Below are positions 1 through 10,758 of a stretch of DNA of 64,000 nucleotides, piece by piece. The DNA comes from Glycomyces amatae (GTDB lineage: Bacteria > Actinomycetota > Actinomycetes > Mycobacteriales > Micromonosporaceae), in contig NZ_JAJLQZ010000015.1 of assembly GCF_020991375.1 (NCBI RefSeq), forward strand, positions 1-64,000. The letters are read 5' to 3'. Below the pieces are notes generated by a model. It worked only from the letters and a program-made list of their open reading frames with translations, was not told the origin of the DNA and did no database searches. The translations under genes and the position numbers were made by a program. Every line of letters begins with the position of its first letter. Within the stretch, counting starts at the first letter, position 1.

Positions 1-24
1 ATCAGTCCTTTACTCTCTGCGCCG

Positions 25-1413
25 TTAACGATGCGAAGCCCAGGACGAGGTCTCGTCCCGCAGCGTCGAATATTGCTCGGACACCGTTGCGGCGCTGCCG
101 TGGAGCCGCTCGGTGTCGCCGTTCTCCCACTGGGGCGGGTTCGGTCGGCCGGACAGGGCCCAGGCCGCCTGCTTGGCGGCGCCGAGGGCCACGTACTCGG
201 CCGACGGGGGGACTTCCACGTCGACGCCGAACACGGCGGGTGCGATCCGGCGGACGGCTTCGGAGGCGGCGGCGCCGCCGATCAGGAGGACGCGCTTGGC
301 CTCGAGCCCTTGGGCGGCCATCGCGGCGAGGCCGTCGGCCTGGGCCGAGAGCATCCCTTCGACGGCGGCGCGGGCGAGGTCGGCGCGGGTGGCGCCGGTG
401 GTGATCCCGGCGAGGACGCCGGTGGCGTTCGGCCGGGCGGGGGTGCGTTCGCCGTCGAGGTAGGGCAGGAGGGTGAGGCCCCCGGCCCCTGGCGCGGCGG
501 CGAGCGCGAGCGCGTCGAACTCGGCGTGGTCCACACCGAGGAGCGTACGGAACGTGTCGAGGACGCGGGCGGCGTTGAGCGTGCAGACCAGCGGCAGGAA
601 CCGGCCGGTGGCGTCGGCGAACCCGGCGACGAGCCCGGAGGGGTCGTTCGCGGGGACGTCGGAGACGCCGAAGACGGTGCCGGAGGTGCCGAGGGAGACG
701 GCGACGTCGCCGGGTCCGAGGCCCAGGCCGAGGGCGGCGCCGGCGTTGTCGCCGGTGCCGGGGGCCACCGCGGCGCCCCAGGGGGTGCGGCCGACGACCT
801 CGTTCGGGGCGGCGACGCGCGGGAGCGCGAGTTCGCGGCCGAAGGCCTGGACGAGGCGCTCGGGCAGGTAGGCGTCGGTGTGCGGGGACCAGTAGCCGGT
901 GCCGGAGGCGTCGGAGCGGTCCGTGGCGGCCTCGGCGGCGGTGGCGCCGCGGAGCTTCATGGAGAGCCAGTCGTGCGGGAGCATGACCGAGGCGGTCCTG
1001 GCGGCGTTCTCGGGCTCGTGCTCGGCGAGCCAGGCGAGCTTGGTGGCCGTGAAGGACGCGGCGAGGACGAGGCCGGTGTCGGCGGCCCAGGCCTCGGCGC
1101 CGCTCTCGGCGGTGAGCCGCTCGGCCTGCGGGGCCGAGCGGGTGTCGTTCCACAGGAGGGCGGGGCGGACGACCTCGTCGTGGTCGTCGAGGGCGACCAT
1201 GCCGTGCTGCTGGCCGGCGACGGCGACGGCCTCGGCGCGTTCCAGGAGGCCCTTGCCGGCCTCTTGGAGGGCCTCCCACCAGGCCTCGGGCGGGCATTCG
1301 GTCCCGTCCGGGTGGGAGGCGCGACCGGAGTCGACGATCTCGCCGGTCTCGGCATCGACCAACAACACTTTCGTCGACTGCGTCGAGGAGTCGACTCCGG
1401 CCACCAACGTCAT
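25..1413 (-). CDS. xylB: Xylulokinase (FGGY carbohydrate kinase)
   Basis: Phosphorylates D-xylulose with ATP to xylulose 5-phosphate, the entry into the pentose phosphate pathway; cytoplasmic. The 462-residue protein starts with the FGGY phosphate-binding loop ([10 protein letters not shown], residues 6-15), carries the substrate motif QQHGM (68-72), WND (88-90) and the catalytic-base motif GDNAG with Asp222, and ends in the second actin-like ATPase half. Length is slightly short of the usual 480-500 but both domains are complete. The ATG directly follows the TAG stop of the alpha-xylosidase gene with no gap, so the two are translationally coupled in one operon. The neighbour and the QQHGM motif favour xylulose over glycerol or gluconate as substrate, though that is inferred. 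Confidence 0.9.
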   Translation of the reverse strand: MTLVAGVDSSTQSTKVLLVDAETGEIVDSGRASHPDGTECPPEAWWEALQEAGKGLLERAEAVAVAGQQHGMVALDDHDEVVRPALLWNDTRSAPQAERLTAESGAEAWAADTGLVLAASFTATKLAWLAEHEPENAARTASVMLPHDWLSMKLRGATAAEAATDRSDASGTGYWSPHTDAYLPERLVQAFGRELALPRVAAPNEVVGRTPWGAAVAPGTGDNAGAALGLGLGPGDVAVSLGTSGTVFGVSDVPANDPSGLVAGFADATGRFLPLVCTLNAARVLDTFRTLLGVDHAEFDALALAAAPGAGGLTLLPYLDGERTPARPNATGVLAGITTGATRADLARAAVEGMLSAQADGLAAMAAQGLEAKRVLLIGGAAASEAVRRIAPAVFGVDVEVPPSAEYVALGAAKQAAWALSGRPNPPQWENGDTERLHGSAATVSEQYSTLRDETSSWASHR

Positions 1414-3711
1414 CTACTTACGCTCCAGCTCCACTTTCGCGGGCTTGCCCGCAACATCGATGACGCTCACATTAGCGATGTCGGCGGGGCCGGTGGAAAC
1501 CAGGGTCACCGAAGTTTCAGAAACTTTTTCAACGGTGACGGCGGTGTCGCCGTCGACGTCGGAGACGGTGATCCCCTCGGTCGGCGCGCCCCACACCTCG
1601 AGGGTGATGCCCTCGAAGGGCCCGTCGCCGACGGTCGCGCCCGGCTCGACGCGCGGGACGATCGCGCCGTAGCGCACGAAGACCGGGAAGGTCTCCAGGT
1701 CGTGCCTGGTGTCGATGTAGCGCCCGCCCTCGTGGACCTCCTTGGTCCAGAAGTCGATCCACCGGCCCGCGGGGAGGTAGACCCTGCGCTCCCCCGACGG
1801 GTCGTTGACCGGGGCCACGAGCAGGTCGGTGCCGAGGCGGTACTCCTGGTCGGCCGTCCACGAGACCGGGTCGGCCGGGTCGTCGACGTTGAGCGCGCGC
1901 AGCACCGGCTCGCCGGTGCGCGAGGCGCGGACCGCCGCCGAGTACAGGTACGGCATGAGCGAGTAGCGCAGCTTCAGGGACTCGACCGCGAGGCGCTCGG
2001 CCTCCTCGGAGAACTCCCACAGCTCGCGGGTGGTGGTGCCGTGGTAGCGCAGGAGCGGCGAGAGGGCGCCGAACTGGGCCCAGCGGATGTAGAGGTCGTC
2101 GGTGGGCCGGCCGTTGAAGCCGCCGGTGTCGTGCGACCAGAACGGGACGCCCGACAGGCCGTGCGAGAGGCCGCCGCGGATGGTGCCGCCCAGGCCCGCC
2201 CAGGTGGTCTGGACGTCGCCGGACCACTGGGCGGAGTGGCGCTGGCCGCCGAGGTACGAGGAGCGGGCCCAGACGAGCTCGTGGCCGTTGACCTCGCGGG
2301 TCACCTCGCAGACCGCGTCGTTGTACATGAGGGTGTAGACGTTGTGCAGCTCGGTGCCGGTCATGCCGTTGTGCGCGACCGCGTCGGCGGGGACGCCCTC
2401 GGCGAAGTCGGTCTTGTACAGGGCCGCGCCGGCGCGGAGGGGCCCGCGCAGCAGGTCCTTCCACCACGCGGTGGCGTCGGGGTTGGTGAAGTCGACGATG
2501 CCGCTCGGCTCGTGCGAGCCGTTCCAGACGTCGGCGACGTAGGTCTCGCCCTTGGCGTTCTTGAGGAAGTAGCCGCGCTCGTCGCCCTCGGTGAAGACCG
2601 GCGACTTGGCCGAGATGTAGGAGTTCATCCACAGGCAGACCTTGAAGCCCTGCTCGGCCAGGTCGGCGAGCATCCGCTCCGGGTCCGGGAAGTTCTCGTC
2701 GTCCCACTGCATGTCGGACCAGTGCGGCTCGCGCTGCCAGAACGTGTCGAGGTGGAGCACGTCGCAGGGGATGCCGCGCTCGCGGATCTTCTCGGCCCGC
2801 TGCATGACCCGCTCCTCGGAGTCGACGAAGAAGCCCGAGGAGATCCAGGTGCCGAAGGCCCACTTGGGGGGCAGCGAGGGGCGGGAGGTGAGGCCGTCGA
2901 AGCGGTCGAGGACCTCGACGGGGGTGCCGCCGAGCACGAAGTACTCGAGGACGTCGTCGGGCACGAGGAACTCGACGGCGGCGTGGGTCTGCTGGGCCAT
3001 GTCGAACTCGACGGGCGCGCCGGAGTTGACGAGGACGCCGTAGCCGCGGTCGGAGACGTAGATCGGGACGTTCTTGTAGGCGCGGATGGACTCCGAGCCG
3101 AAGGCGTCGAAGTTCCACATGAGGGGGCGCTGGCCGCGCGCGTTCAGCGGCGCGAAGCGCTCGCCGAAGCCGGCGAAGGCCTCGTCGGGCGCGGCCGTGA
3201 AGGACTCGTGGTAGGCCACGGGCCGCCCCTCGACGATGGAGCGGCCGAAGGGGAGGGTGCGCAGGCGCCCGGAGATGTCCTGCTCGCCGGGGTTCTGGGC
3301 CACGAGGGTGCGGCCCTCGGCGTCGGTGTACCGCAGGGACCAGGATTCGAGGTGGGCGACGGCGCGGACGGCGCCGGCGTCGACGGTCACGGTGCCGTCC
3401 TCGACCGCGACCTTGGCGCCGTCGAAGACGCCGGCGTGGACCAGCGGGAGGGCCCGCTCGACGACCGGGCGGGCGGCCGGGTCGGCAGAGAGGCGGGCGC
3501 GGACGACGCCCTCGGCGACGGCGTCGAGGCCCACGTAGAGCACCTCGTCGGCGGTCGTGACGGCCTTGAGCAGGACGGAGGCGGGGCCGGTCTCGACGAC
3601 CTCGGCGCGCGCGACGGCCGACAGGCCCTGCTCGCCCGGGGCGCGCTGGGGCAGCTCCGGGGGGTCGGCGACGAAGAATTCACGGGCGACCAGCGGCGGG
3701 CGGTAAGGCAT
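1414..3711 (-). CDS. yicI: Alpha-xylosidase, GH31 (YicI-like)
   Basis: Releases alpha-linked xylose from isoprimeverose-type xyloglucan fragments; lacks a signal peptide, so cytoplasmic. At 765 residues it matches YicI (772). The nucleophile motif is KTDFAE (433-438, Asp435) and the acid/base Asp499 lies in WSGD. The N-terminal beta-sandwich (about 1-270), the barrel, and C-terminal sandwich domains are all in place. The ATG is preceded by AGGAG at good spacing. First gene of a two-gene operon with xylB; the pairing implies that xylose released here is channelled into xylulose phosphate, although no xylose isomerase is visible in the window. A palindromic operator candidate lies 64-81 bases upstream. 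GH31 specificity for xylose rather than glucose is inferred from the KTDFAE signature and context. Confidence 0.9.
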   Translation of the reverse strand: MPYRPPLVAREFFVADPPELPQRAPGEQGLSAVARAEVVETGPASVLLKAVTTADEVLYVGLDAVAEGVVRARLSADPAARPVVERALPLVHAGVFDGAKVAVEDGTVTVDAGAVRAVAHLESWSLRYTDAEGRTLVAQNPGEQDISGRLRTLPFGRSIVEGRPVAYHESFTAAPDEAFAGFGERFAPLNARGQRPLMWNFDAFGSESIRAYKNVPIYVSDRGYGVLVNSGAPVEFDMAQQTHAAVEFLVPDDVLEYFVLGGTPVEVLDRFDGLTSRPSLPPKWAFGTWISSGFFVDSEERVMQRAEKIRERGIPCDVLHLDTFWQREPHWSDMQWDDENFPDPERMLADLAEQGFKVCLWMNSYISAKSPVFTEGDERGYFLKNAKGETYVADVWNGSHEPSGIVDFTNPDATAWWKDLLRGPLRAGAALYKTDFAEGVPADAVAHNGMTGTELHNVYTLMYNDAVCEVTREVNGHELVWARSSYLGGQRHSAQWSGDVQTTWAGLGGTIRGGLSHGLSGVPFWSHDTGGFNGRPTDDLYIRWAQFGALSPLLRYHGTTTRELWEFSEEAERLAVESLKLRYSLMPYLYSAAVRASRTGEPVLRALNVDDPADPVSWTADQEYRLGTDLLVAPVNDPSGERRVYLPAGRWIDFWTKEVHEGGRYIDTRHDLETFPVFVRYGAIVPRVEPGATVGDGPFEGITLEVWGAPTEGITVSDVDGDTAVTVEKVSETSVTLVSTGPADIANVSVIDVAGKPAKVELERK

Positions 3712-3774
3712 TCGTTGCTCCTGCCTGTTCAGGGTGCGGACGGGGTCATACGGGCCTGAGGCGGCACGACGCTC

Positions 3775-3792
3775 ATTAGTTTATCGACTAAT
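3775..3792. promoter_or_regulatory. Operator candidate upstream of alpha-xylosidase
   Basis: ATTAGTTTATCGACTAAT: perfect 6-base arms (ATTAGT / ACTAAT) around a 6-base spacer, AT-rich in a very GC-rich region. It sits 64-81 bases before the yicI start, where the promoter should be. It resembles the TTAGTTT-type half sites bound by ROK-family XylR repressors; the assignment to XylR is inference. Confidence 0.5.
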
Positions 3793-3932
3793 CCAACAAA
3801 TTGCGACCGGGGCCGGTGACGCTCCGCATCGCGTCCGGTGGGCTGCGGGAGTGCCCGAGTTTCGCTCGCCGCGGGCCGGGGAAGACTACCCTTGTCCTGT
3901 CCACTGCCGGAAATTGCATGCGAGGTACCGAG

Positions 3933-4403
3933 ATGTCGACCGTCCGCTCCAGCCTTACCGACGAGAACCGCGACACCACCGCCAAGGCCCTCCAAGGCGC
4001 GCTGGTAGACCTCATCGACCTGTCCCTGGTCGGCAAGCAGGCGCACTGGAACGTCTACGGCAAGAACTTCCGCTCCCTCCACCTCCAGCTCGACGAGATC
4101 GTCCTGTCGGCCCGCAACGCGACCGACCTCGTCGCCGAGCGCGCCATAGCGATCGGCGTGAGCGCCGACGGGCGCGCCGCCACGGTCGCGGAGCACTCCT
4201 CGGTCCCCAAGATCCACGACGGCACCATCTCCGACACCGAGGTCGTGTCGCTCATGATCGACGCCTACACCGCCGTCATCGCGAACATGCGCGAGCGCAT
4301 CTCGGCCACCGAGTCGGCCGACCCGGTCACCCAGGACCTGCTCATCGGCGTCACCGCCGAGCTGGAGAAGCAGAGCTGGATGTTCCAGGCCGAGCTCGGC
4401 TGA
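3933..4403 (+). CDS. dps: Dps-family ferritin-like DNA-protection protein
   Basis: Forms dodecameric shells that oxidise ferrous iron with hydrogen peroxide and store it, protecting DNA in stress or stationary phase. The 156-residue protein has the Dps signature with His38 (KQAHWNVYG), His50 and Asp54 (LHLQLDEI), the intersubunit ferroxidase ligands, and four helices. An earlier in-frame start would add 44 unrelated residues; ATG at 3933 is chosen because GAGGT lies 6-7 bases before it and the protein then matches the family length. It is monocistronic, between two minus-strand xylan genes, and ends at a strong terminator. Confidence 0.9.
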   Translation: MSTVRSSLTDENRDTTAKALQGALVDLIDLSLVGKQAHWNVYGKNFRSLHLQLDEIVLSARNATDLVAERAIAIGVSADGRAATVAEHSSVPKIHDGTISDTEVVSLMIDAYTAVIANMRERISATESADPVTQDLLIGVTAELEKQSWMFQAELG

Positions 4404-4414
4404 CGGGTCCTCGC

Positions 4415-4452
4415 GGCCGGGGCCGGAACGCTGACGCGTTCCGGCCCCGGCC
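4415..4452 (+). terminator. Strong hairpin terminator after dps
   Basis: Perfect 17-bp stem (GGCCGGGGCCGGAACGC and its complement) with a TGAC loop, followed by TCTTTCTG. It lies between the converging dps and xylanase genes and could act for both. Confidence 0.85.
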
Positions 4453-4475
4453 TCTTTCTGCGAAGAGTGGAGTCT

Positions 4476-5879
4476 CTATGCGGCGGTGCAGGTGACCTGC
4501 GGCGAGGCGCTGGAGCCGGAGCCGACGAAGCCCCAGGCGTTCACCGTCTGCCCGGCCGCGATGTTCGCGTTCCAGCCCACGTCGCTGGCCGTCACCGACG
4601 AGCCGCTGGAGCTGACCTGCGCGTTCCACGAGCTGGTGATCGACTGCCCGGACGGCCAGGTCCAGTTGAGCGTCCAGCCGTTCACCGCGCCGCTGTCGGC
4701 GGTGATGAGCACGTTGCCCTGCCAGCCCGAGCCCCAGTCGTTGACGACGTCGATCTCGGCGGTGCAGTCGCCGTCGCCCGTGGGCGGCGGGGTGGTGGTG
4801 GGCTCCTCGGTGGTGGGCGGCTCCTCCGAGCCGTCGCCGCCGAGGCCCTCCAGGGCGCCGTAGTAGGCGGGCTTGGGCTGGTTGCTGTCGTTGAACAGCA
4901 GCGGGGCGCCGTAGCCGGGGAAGACGCCCGGAACCCACGAGTCGCCGTCGCGCACGCCCCAGACGGTGACGCCCGAGCAGTCGGCGAGGCCCGCGCAGAT
5001 CTCGGTCACGCGCTGGAAGTCCTGGGCCTGCTGCTCCAGCTCCTGCTGCGTGGCGGGCATCTCGATGCGGATGTCCAGCTCGGTGATGCGGACCTTCAGG
5101 CCGAGGTCGACGAAGCGCTGGAGGTTCTGCTCCATGTTGCCGGGCACCTGGCCGAGGATCAGGTGGGCCTGGAAGCCCATCCCGTCGAGCAGGTCCTGGG
5201 CGACCAGCTCCTGCGCCATCTGGTAGTACCGGTCGGACTTGGCGTTGATGCCGTCGATCGAGTAGTCGTTCATGTAGAGGTCGGCGCCCGGGTCGGCCGC
5301 CCGCGCGGCCTCGAAGGCCCACTGGATGTAGTCCTCGCCCATGGCGCGCAGCCAGAACGAGTCGCGCATCTGGCCGTTCGAGTCGCTGACGACCTCGTTG
5401 ACGACGTCCCAGGTGGCGACGTCGCCCTCCCAGTGGTTCATCGTGGTCGTGATGTGGTTCTCCATCGCCTGCCGCATCGCGGTGCCGGAGAGGTTCTGGA
5501 TCCAGCCGGGGCTCTGGTTGTGCCAGACGAGGGTGTGGCCGTGGACGGTCATGTCGTTCTGCTGGGCGAAGGCGACCAGCCGGTCGCCCTGCGAGAAGTT
5601 GAAGCTGCCCTGGGACGGCTGGACCGACTCCATCTTCATGCCGTTCTCGGCGGTCACCGAGTTGAACTCCCGGGCGATCAGGTCGCGGTAGGCCTGGTTG
5701 TTCTGGAGCAGGCTGTCGTTGACGGCGACGCCGATGTCGATGCCGAGCTCGTCGGCGGCGCCGCGCAGGGTCGTCTGGGCGCTGGCGAACTGGGTGGAGA
5801 GGCCGATGCCGAGCGCGGCGGTCGCGACGGTGACGACCCCCGCGATCACGGCTCGGCGGCGTTTGCGTGTAAGCAGCAC
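4476..5879 (-). CDS. Secreted endo-1,4-beta-xylanase, GH10 with C-terminal CBM2
   Basis: Cuts the xylan backbone outside the cell. Start is GTG at 5879, not the more upstream ATG: GAGGAG lies 6 bases before it and the protein then begins with a Sec signal peptide (RKRRR, hydrophobic core, cleavage near ASA-Q at residue 34). The GH10 domain covers about 35-345, with acid/base Glu162 (WDVVNEV) and nucleophile Glu267 (ITELDI). A Pro/Thr/Glu linker (about 345-370) leads to a CBM2 domain with paired Cys and surface Trp residues (WGSGWQG). Total 467 residues. A consensus promoter lies about 100 bases upstream. Unlike the second xylanase of this window I see no CGAAANTTTCG box here, so regulation may differ. 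Confidence 0.93.
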   Translation of the reverse strand: MLLTRKRRRAVIAGVVTVATAALGIGLSTQFASAQTTLRGAADELGIDIGVAVNDSLLQNNQAYRDLIAREFNSVTAENGMKMESVQPSQGSFNFSQGDRLVAFAQQNDMTVHGHTLVWHNQSPGWIQNLSGTAMRQAMENHITTTMNHWEGDVATWDVVNEVVSDSNGQMRDSFWLRAMGEDYIQWAFEAARAADPGADLYMNDYSIDGINAKSDRYYQMAQELVAQDLLDGMGFQAHLILGQVPGNMEQNLQRFVDLGLKVRITELDIRIEMPATQQELEQQAQDFQRVTEICAGLADCSGVTVWGVRDGDSWVPGVFPGYGAPLLFNDSNQPKPAYYGALEGLGGDGSEEPPTTEEPTTTPPPTGDGDCTAEIDVVNDWGSGWQGNVLITADSGAVNGWTLNWTWPSGQSITSSWNAQVSSSGSSVTASDVGWNANIAAGQTVNAWGFVGSGSSASPQVTCTAA

Positions 5880-5977
5880 GGAAAGCTCCTCAGGGTGGTG
5901 CCGCGCCGTGAGGGAACGAGGCTGTTCAGAAACAGATGGGCCGCGCTGGAGCGGAGCGCTCCCAGCGGGATGACGCC

Positions 5978-6006
5978 AGCCTAGCGGGTACATAGATGTT
6001 GGTCAA
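5978..6006 (-). promoter_or_regulatory. Sigma-70-type promoter of the GH10-CBM2 xylanase
   Basis: On the minus strand: TTGACC, a 17-base spacer, then TAGGCT. This gives a leader of about 90 bases before the GTG at 5879. Confidence 0.6.
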
Positions 6007-6047
6007 TACTGCCCCGCAACGGAGGCGGCAGCGCGCCGGTCGAGATA

Positions 6048-6088
6048 ATCGTCATTACGACGAGAATAGTACTCGTCAGAATGACGAT
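6048..6088. promoter_or_regulatory. 41-bp palindrome, probable operator
   Basis: Left arm ATCGTCATTACGACGAG and right arm CTCGTCAGAATGACGAT are complementary at 15 of 17 positions around a 7-base centre AATAGTA. The right arm touches the putative -10 (TAAATT, 6088-6093) of the downstream membrane-protein gene, so a bound protein would block it. The size and shape suit two dimers or one large dimeric repressor. It is also 42 bases upstream of the xylanase -35, so it could serve both genes. Confidence 0.55.
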
Positions 6089-6101
6089 AAATTGGTACCG
6101 T

Positions 6102-6599
6102 GTGGAGATGGAACCCCTGCGGACGAAACCCGTCTACCACCACCCGATCCCCTGGCAGGTCGCCACCGCGCTCCCGCTGCTCGGCTGCAACGTCCTGTCC
6201 CTGGTCCTCCAGGCCCGCGCGATCCTGGACTACGGCGTCGCACCGCCACCGTCCCAGGCGTGGCCGGCGCTCGACGCGTGGCCGGCGCTGGCGGTCCTCC
6301 ACCTGATATGCACGGTCGTCGCCGCGGCCGCGTGCGCGGCCGCGGCGGTGTGCATCGCCGCGCGCCGGGACTGGGCGAGGACCACCGCGGTCGCAGTGTG
6401 CGTGGTGCTGTGCTTCTACTACGTCCCCATCGCGATCGGCTTCACCGTCGTGCCCCTGGTGATCGACTCCGGCTTCGCCGGCGGGCTCCTCGCCTCGGTC
6501 TGCGGCGCCCTGGCCCTCTGCCTCGCCCTGCTCCACCTGCTGCACGGCGAAGAGGCCGCGGCCTACACGTACAAGGGCGGCCGCTGGCCCGAGGAATGA
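6102..6599 (+). CDS. Small polytopic membrane protein, function unknown
   Basis: I do not recognise the family. The protein (about 165 residues) has four hydrophobic segments: LPLLGCNVLSLVLQA, an Ala/Val-rich helix around the LHLICTVVAAAA stretch, a helix around AVAVCVVLCFYYVPIAIGF, and a C-terminal helix before the tail AYTYKGGRWPEE. The start is uncertain: an ATG at 6081 lies inside the 41-bp palindrome, so GTG 6102 (8 bases after TAAATT) or ATG 6108 is more likely. The gene is alone on the plus strand between the xylanase (divergent) and leuS (convergent). Its promoter overlaps the palindrome, implying tight control. Confidence 0.6.
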   Translation: MEMEPLRTKPVYHHPIPWQVATALPLLGCNVLSLVLQARAILDYGVAPPPSQAWPALDAWPALAVLHLICTVVAAAACAAAAVCIAARRDWARTTAVAVCVVLCFYYVPIAIGFTVVPLVIDSGFAGGLLASVCGALALCLALLHLLHGEEAAAYTYKGGRWPEE

Positions 6600-6602
6600 C
6601 GA

Positions 6603-6629
6603 AGGGCGGGCCCGGACCGGGCCCGCCCT
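6603..6629. terminator. Bidirectional terminator between convergent genes
   Basis: AGGGCGGGCCC / GGGCCCGCCCT, 11 bp with a GGACC loop, between the stop at 6599 and the leuS stop at 6641. Confidence 0.7.
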
Positions 6630-6640
6630 CGACGGTTCGG

Positions 6641-9457
<2,817 letters not shown>

Positions 9458-9525
9458 GACTCGTCCTGTGGTCCTGGTGGCGGCTCTGGGTTCGGGCGGC
9501 GTGCGCTGGTACGACCCTAGACAGC

Positions 9526-9548
9526 AAAAAACCCCTGACATGCAGGGG
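9526..9548 (-). terminator. Intrinsic terminator in the leuS leader (attenuator)
   Basis: On the minus strand CCCCTG, loop CATGT, CAGGGG, then six T. It lies between the leader peptide and leuS, so most transcripts would stop here unless the hairpin is prevented. A second hairpin (CCGTGCTG / CAGCACGG, 9552-9575) stands directly between the leader-peptide stop codon and this terminator. Confidence 0.8.
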
Positions 9549-9575
9549 CTGCCGTGCTGGTCGGATGCAGCACGG

Positions 9576-9605
9576 CTAGGTAAGGAGCGCGGAACGCCGG
9601 TACAT
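9576..9605 (-). CDS. leuS leader peptide MYRRSALLT
   Basis: Nine codons, ATG to TAG, with tandem leucine codons CTC CTT at positions 7-8, two bases-worth of context before a hairpin and then an intrinsic terminator. TACACT lies 6 bases before the ATG, so the transcript should begin at the start codon itself: a leaderless leader peptide. This is the layout of classical attenuation, where slow decoding of Leu codons lets leuS be transcribed. Attenuators before leuS have been predicted in some Streptomyces; whether this one is homologous cannot be judged here. Confidence 0.75.
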   Translation of the reverse strand: MYRRSALLT

Positions 9606-9751
9606 GGGACCAGTGTAGCCCAGGGCGGCCCCGGTGGCGGGGGACATGAGCGCCGGGCGCGCCCGAGTAGGATGGGCGGACAGGCGACCGTTACGGCGCA
9701 TGCGCTGTCACGGCTCGATTCTCACCTCAGAAGCTCTTCCCGGGAGGACCA

Positions 9752-10756
9752 TTGACCTTCGAGTCGTCCCCAGCGCAGCCGCCGCAGGGTCCGACGCCGC
9801 TCTCCCCGCAGGAGTTCAAGGCGACGGCCGAGGGCATCTTGACGAACGTCGAGTGGGTGATCGAGGGCAAGTCCCACACGATCAAGCTCGCGCTCGCCGT
9901 CATGCTCGCCGAGGGGCACCTGCTGCTCGAGGACGTGCCCGGGGTCGGCAAGACGCAGCTGGCGAAGGCGCTGGCGCGCTCGGTGGACTGCTCGGTGCGC
10001 CGCATCCAGTTCACCCCGGACCTGCTGCCGTCGGACGTGACGGGCGTGAGCATCTTCGACCCCGAGAAGCGCGACTTCGTGTTCAAGCCCGGGGCGATCT
10101 TCGGGAACCTCATCCTCGGCGACGAGATCAACCGCGCCAGTCCCAAGACGCAGTCGGCGCTGCTGGAGTGCATGGAGGAGCGGCAGGTCACCGTCGACGG
10201 GAACACGTACAAGCTGCGCAGCCCGTTCATGGTCATCGCCACGCAGAACCCGGTGGAGATGGAGGGGACCTACCCGCTCCCCGAGGCGCAGCGCGACCGC
10301 TTCGCCGCGCGCCTGGCGATCGGCTACCCGGACGTCGGCGCCGAGCTGGCGCTCCTGGACCGGCGCGAGGAGTACAACCCGCTCGACGCGCTGCGGCCGG
10401 TGGCCGACGCGGACATGATCGTGCGGATGATCGCCGCCGCCCGCGCGGTGCACCTGGCGCCCGAGCTGAAGCGGTACGTCGTCGACCTGGTGGCCGCGAC
10501 GCGCACGAACGCGCAGGTGCGCCTGGGCGCGAGCCCGCGCGCCACGCTCCAGCTGCTGCGGTGCACGCAGGTGCTGGCGGCGATGGACGGGCGCGACTTC
10601 GCGCTCCCCGACGACGTGCAGCAGCTGGCCGTGCCGGTGCTCGCGCACCGGCTCATCCCCACCACGGAGACCACCATGGGCGGGGGCGACACGAAGGCGA
10701 TCGTCTCCGACATCCTCAGACACGTCCCGGTGGTGTCCCACCCGGGGAGGTTCTAG
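9752..10756 (+). CDS. MoxR-family AAA+ ATPase
   Basis: MoxR proteins are chaperone-like AAA+ ATPases that help mature partner proteins, commonly encoded next to DUF58 and transglutaminase-like membrane proteins, as here. The 334-residue protein has Walker A GVGKT (64-68), Walker B LGDEINRA (122-129), and the sensor and lid regions to the end. Start is TTG 9752, with GGGAGG 5-6 bases before it. It is first of three tightly packed genes (2-base gap to the DUF58 gene, then a 4-base overlap). The substrate is unknown. Confidence 0.92.
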   Translation: MTFESSPAQPPQGPTPLSPQEFKATAEGILTNVEWVIEGKSHTIKLALAVMLAEGHLLLEDVPGVGKTQLAKALARSVDCSVRRIQFTPDLLPSDVTGVSIFDPEKRDFVFKPGAIFGNLILGDEINRASPKTQSALLECMEERQVTVDGNTYKLRSPFMVIATQNPVEMEGTYPLPEAQRDRFAARLAIGYPDVGAELALLDRREEYNPLDALRPVADADMIVRMIAAARAVHLAPELKRYVVDLVAATRTNAQVRLGASPRATLQLLRCTQVLAAMDGRDFALPDDVQQLAVPVLAHRLIPTTETTMGGGDTKAIVSDILRHVPVVSHPGRF

Positions 10757-10758
10757 GC

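Noticed and set aside
31-3759. 1242-codon open frame on the plus strand opposite xylB and yicI
   Set aside because: It is the antisense of two well-supported genes; its product is Gly/Arg-rich and resembles no protein, a common effect of high GC.
9526-9620. T-box riboswitch upstream of leuS
   Set aside because: A GTTCCGCG fragment recalls the T-box, but the AGGGTGGNACCGCG core is absent and the space is too short; leader-peptide attenuation explains all visible parts.
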